Assembly: GCF_012027645.1 (NCBI RefSeq)
Contig: NZ_SNUU01000001.1
Span: 186,001-250,000 of the forward strand
DNA from: Thermococcus sp. 18S1
GTDB lineage: Archaea > Methanobacteriota_B > Thermococci > Thermococcales > Thermococcaceae
Length of the DNA: 64,000 nucleotides
Direction: 5' to 3'
The notes under the pieces are model-generated. The model was not told where the DNA came from and did no database searches. It was given only the letters and a program-made list of their open reading frames with translations. A program made the position numbers and the translations under genes. Below, piece by piece: positions 63,478 to 64,000 of the stretch; position 1 is the stretch's first letter, and each line of letters opens with the position of its first letter.

Positions 63478-63484
63478 TTTTTTT
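63478..63484 (+). terminator. T-run terminator of ino1
   Basis: Seven T residues 6 bp behind the ino1 stop codon (CCTCTTTTTTTGCC). A T-run alone suffices for archaeal termination. Confidence 0.6.
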
Positions 63485-63553
63485 GCCAAATTTCTCTCCA
63501 TTAATTCTACGCAACCCTCAGAGGGTCACTAAATACCGAACAGAGACGGTTCT

Positions 63554-63586
63554 AAAAAATTCAATAAAAAACAAAAAGCGGAAAAA
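63554..63586 (-). terminator. T-rich terminator of the surface-protein gene
   Basis: On the minus strand several T5-T6 runs follow the stop codon at 63587. An inverted repeat GCGGAA (63578-63583) / TTCCGC (63591-63596) overlaps the stop. Confidence 0.5.
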
Positions 63587-63999
63587 TCACTTCCGCCTGA
63601 AGAGAAGCACCCCAAGGAGCATCAGAACCGCCATATACCCGAGGTTGCTGAATACCGGAACCTGCTGAAGATCCACGCCTGCAGAATCCGACCCCGTGCT
63701 TGTTCCAAGGACATCCAGTGGACCATAGATCTCGTCATGCTCGTAGAGTTCAACTTTAACCTTCAGTGACGCATCGCTGGATAGGGATATTAGGTCGGCG
63801 GGCATCTGAAGGAACACCGATGAACTGGTCATGGAAGGAACAAACACTGCATCCTGGGTGGTTATTTGGGCACCATCTGTGTTATACAGATCCAGTATTG
63901 ACGCAACCCCATCCCTAGTCCCTGCTTTAGCTAGATCAACAACGGCCGTGTAATCCCACGAACCGTCGCTGTCCACGTCAAAGTACACCTTAAGTAGGG
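63587..63999 (-). CDS. Surface protein with C-terminal sorting-like helix, 3' end only
   Basis: The frame is open to the right edge, so the N-terminus is missing; about 137 residues are visible. The part begins with VYFDVDSDGSWDY, which looks like a calcium-binding DxDxDG loop. It ends with a Ser/Gly linker, QVPVFSNLGYMAVLML, a hydrophobic helix and RRK. That tripartite tail (short motif, helix, basic end) resembles archaeosortase-type CTERM signals such as VPEF/PEF-CTERM. The protein is probably exported and anchored by its C-terminus. Its family is unknown. Confidence 0.75.
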   Translation of the reverse strand, partial: LLKVYFDVDSDGSWDYTAVVDLAKAGTRDGVASILDLYNTDGAQITTQDAVFVPSMTSSSVFLQMPADLISLSSDASLKVKVELYEHDEIYGPLDVLGTSTGSDSAGVDLQQVPVFSNLGYMAVLMLLGVLLFRRK

Positions 64000-64000
64000 A

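Overview
The window looks like chromosomal DNA of a hyperthermophilic euryarchaeon of the order Thermococcales, most likely a Thermococcus. The evidence is gene content: form III RuBisCO, TTG-started TFB beside gar1, an archaeal histone, the tungstate transporter wtpABC, di-myo-inositol phosphate synthesis genes, aTrm56 and RNase P protein 4. It also shows TATA/BRE promoters, leaderless mRNAs, GGTG/GGAGGTG Shine-Dalgarno (SD) sites and a free-standing 5S rRNA gene. The species cannot be fixed from sequence reading alone. No CRISPR array, tRNA gene, insertion sequence or replication origin was seen.

Layout. 1-3.1 kb: end of a Dpp/Opp peptide-type ABC transporter operon. 3-9.5 kb: single genes (Mut7-C protein, PhnP-like hydrolase, nitroreductase, tyrosine phosphatase, DUF2202 lipoprotein, nitrilase with a CruF-like membrane protein, a possible propeller protein, CPBP protease). 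9.5-19.7 kb: accessory-looking stretch with five GNAT acetyltransferases, two MFS carriers, a duplicated-domain lipoprotein, a three-gene regulator cassette with a palindromic operator candidate, and an AT-rich membrane-protein gene that looks acquired. 19.7-25.9 kb: NadM, SAM hydrolase, a transglutaminase-like lipoprotein lacking its catalytic residues, aTrm56, a CDP-alcohol transferase, a HAD phosphatase, a free RAM-like domain and two ASCH proteins. 26-31.1 kb: a 55-residue class III pilin-like gene with a prepilin peptidase, a candidate H/ACA guide RNA, a PSP-like HAD phosphatase, Pcm, 5S rRNA, an MCM-like protein without Walker motifs, and RNase P protein 4.

31.1-46.6 kb: cyclase, adenosylhomocysteinase, TrmO-like protein, wtpABC, HD protein, OB-fold protein, GTPase, UPF0047, a helical-repeat protein, an RNA methyltransferase, CoA-binding, NfeD-like, GT-C-like, DUF45 and SPL-like radical SAM proteins, and glycerate 2-kinase. 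46.6-54.6 kb: information-processing cluster (DUF371, eS17, Phr-like regulator, thymidine kinase, RuBisCO, histone, phosphoesterase, TFB, Gar1) followed by a sugar kinase, a C/D box sRNA candidate, a Nudix protein and a Mth938-like protein. 54.6-64 kb: ABC-2 exporter, large Thr-rich lipoprotein, VapBC-type pair, Dph6-like ATPase, DIPPS and Ino1 for the heat-stress solute di-myo-inositol phosphate, and the end of a surface protein with a sorting-like tail.

The genome is very compact: thirteen convergent gene pairs overlap at their stops, and several divergent pairs use interleaved or shared TATA elements within about 50-70 bp. Starts were usually moved to the codon that sits 4-10 nt behind an SD, or about 26 nt behind a TATA box where the transcript looks leaderless. 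Those corrections are inferences from sequence.
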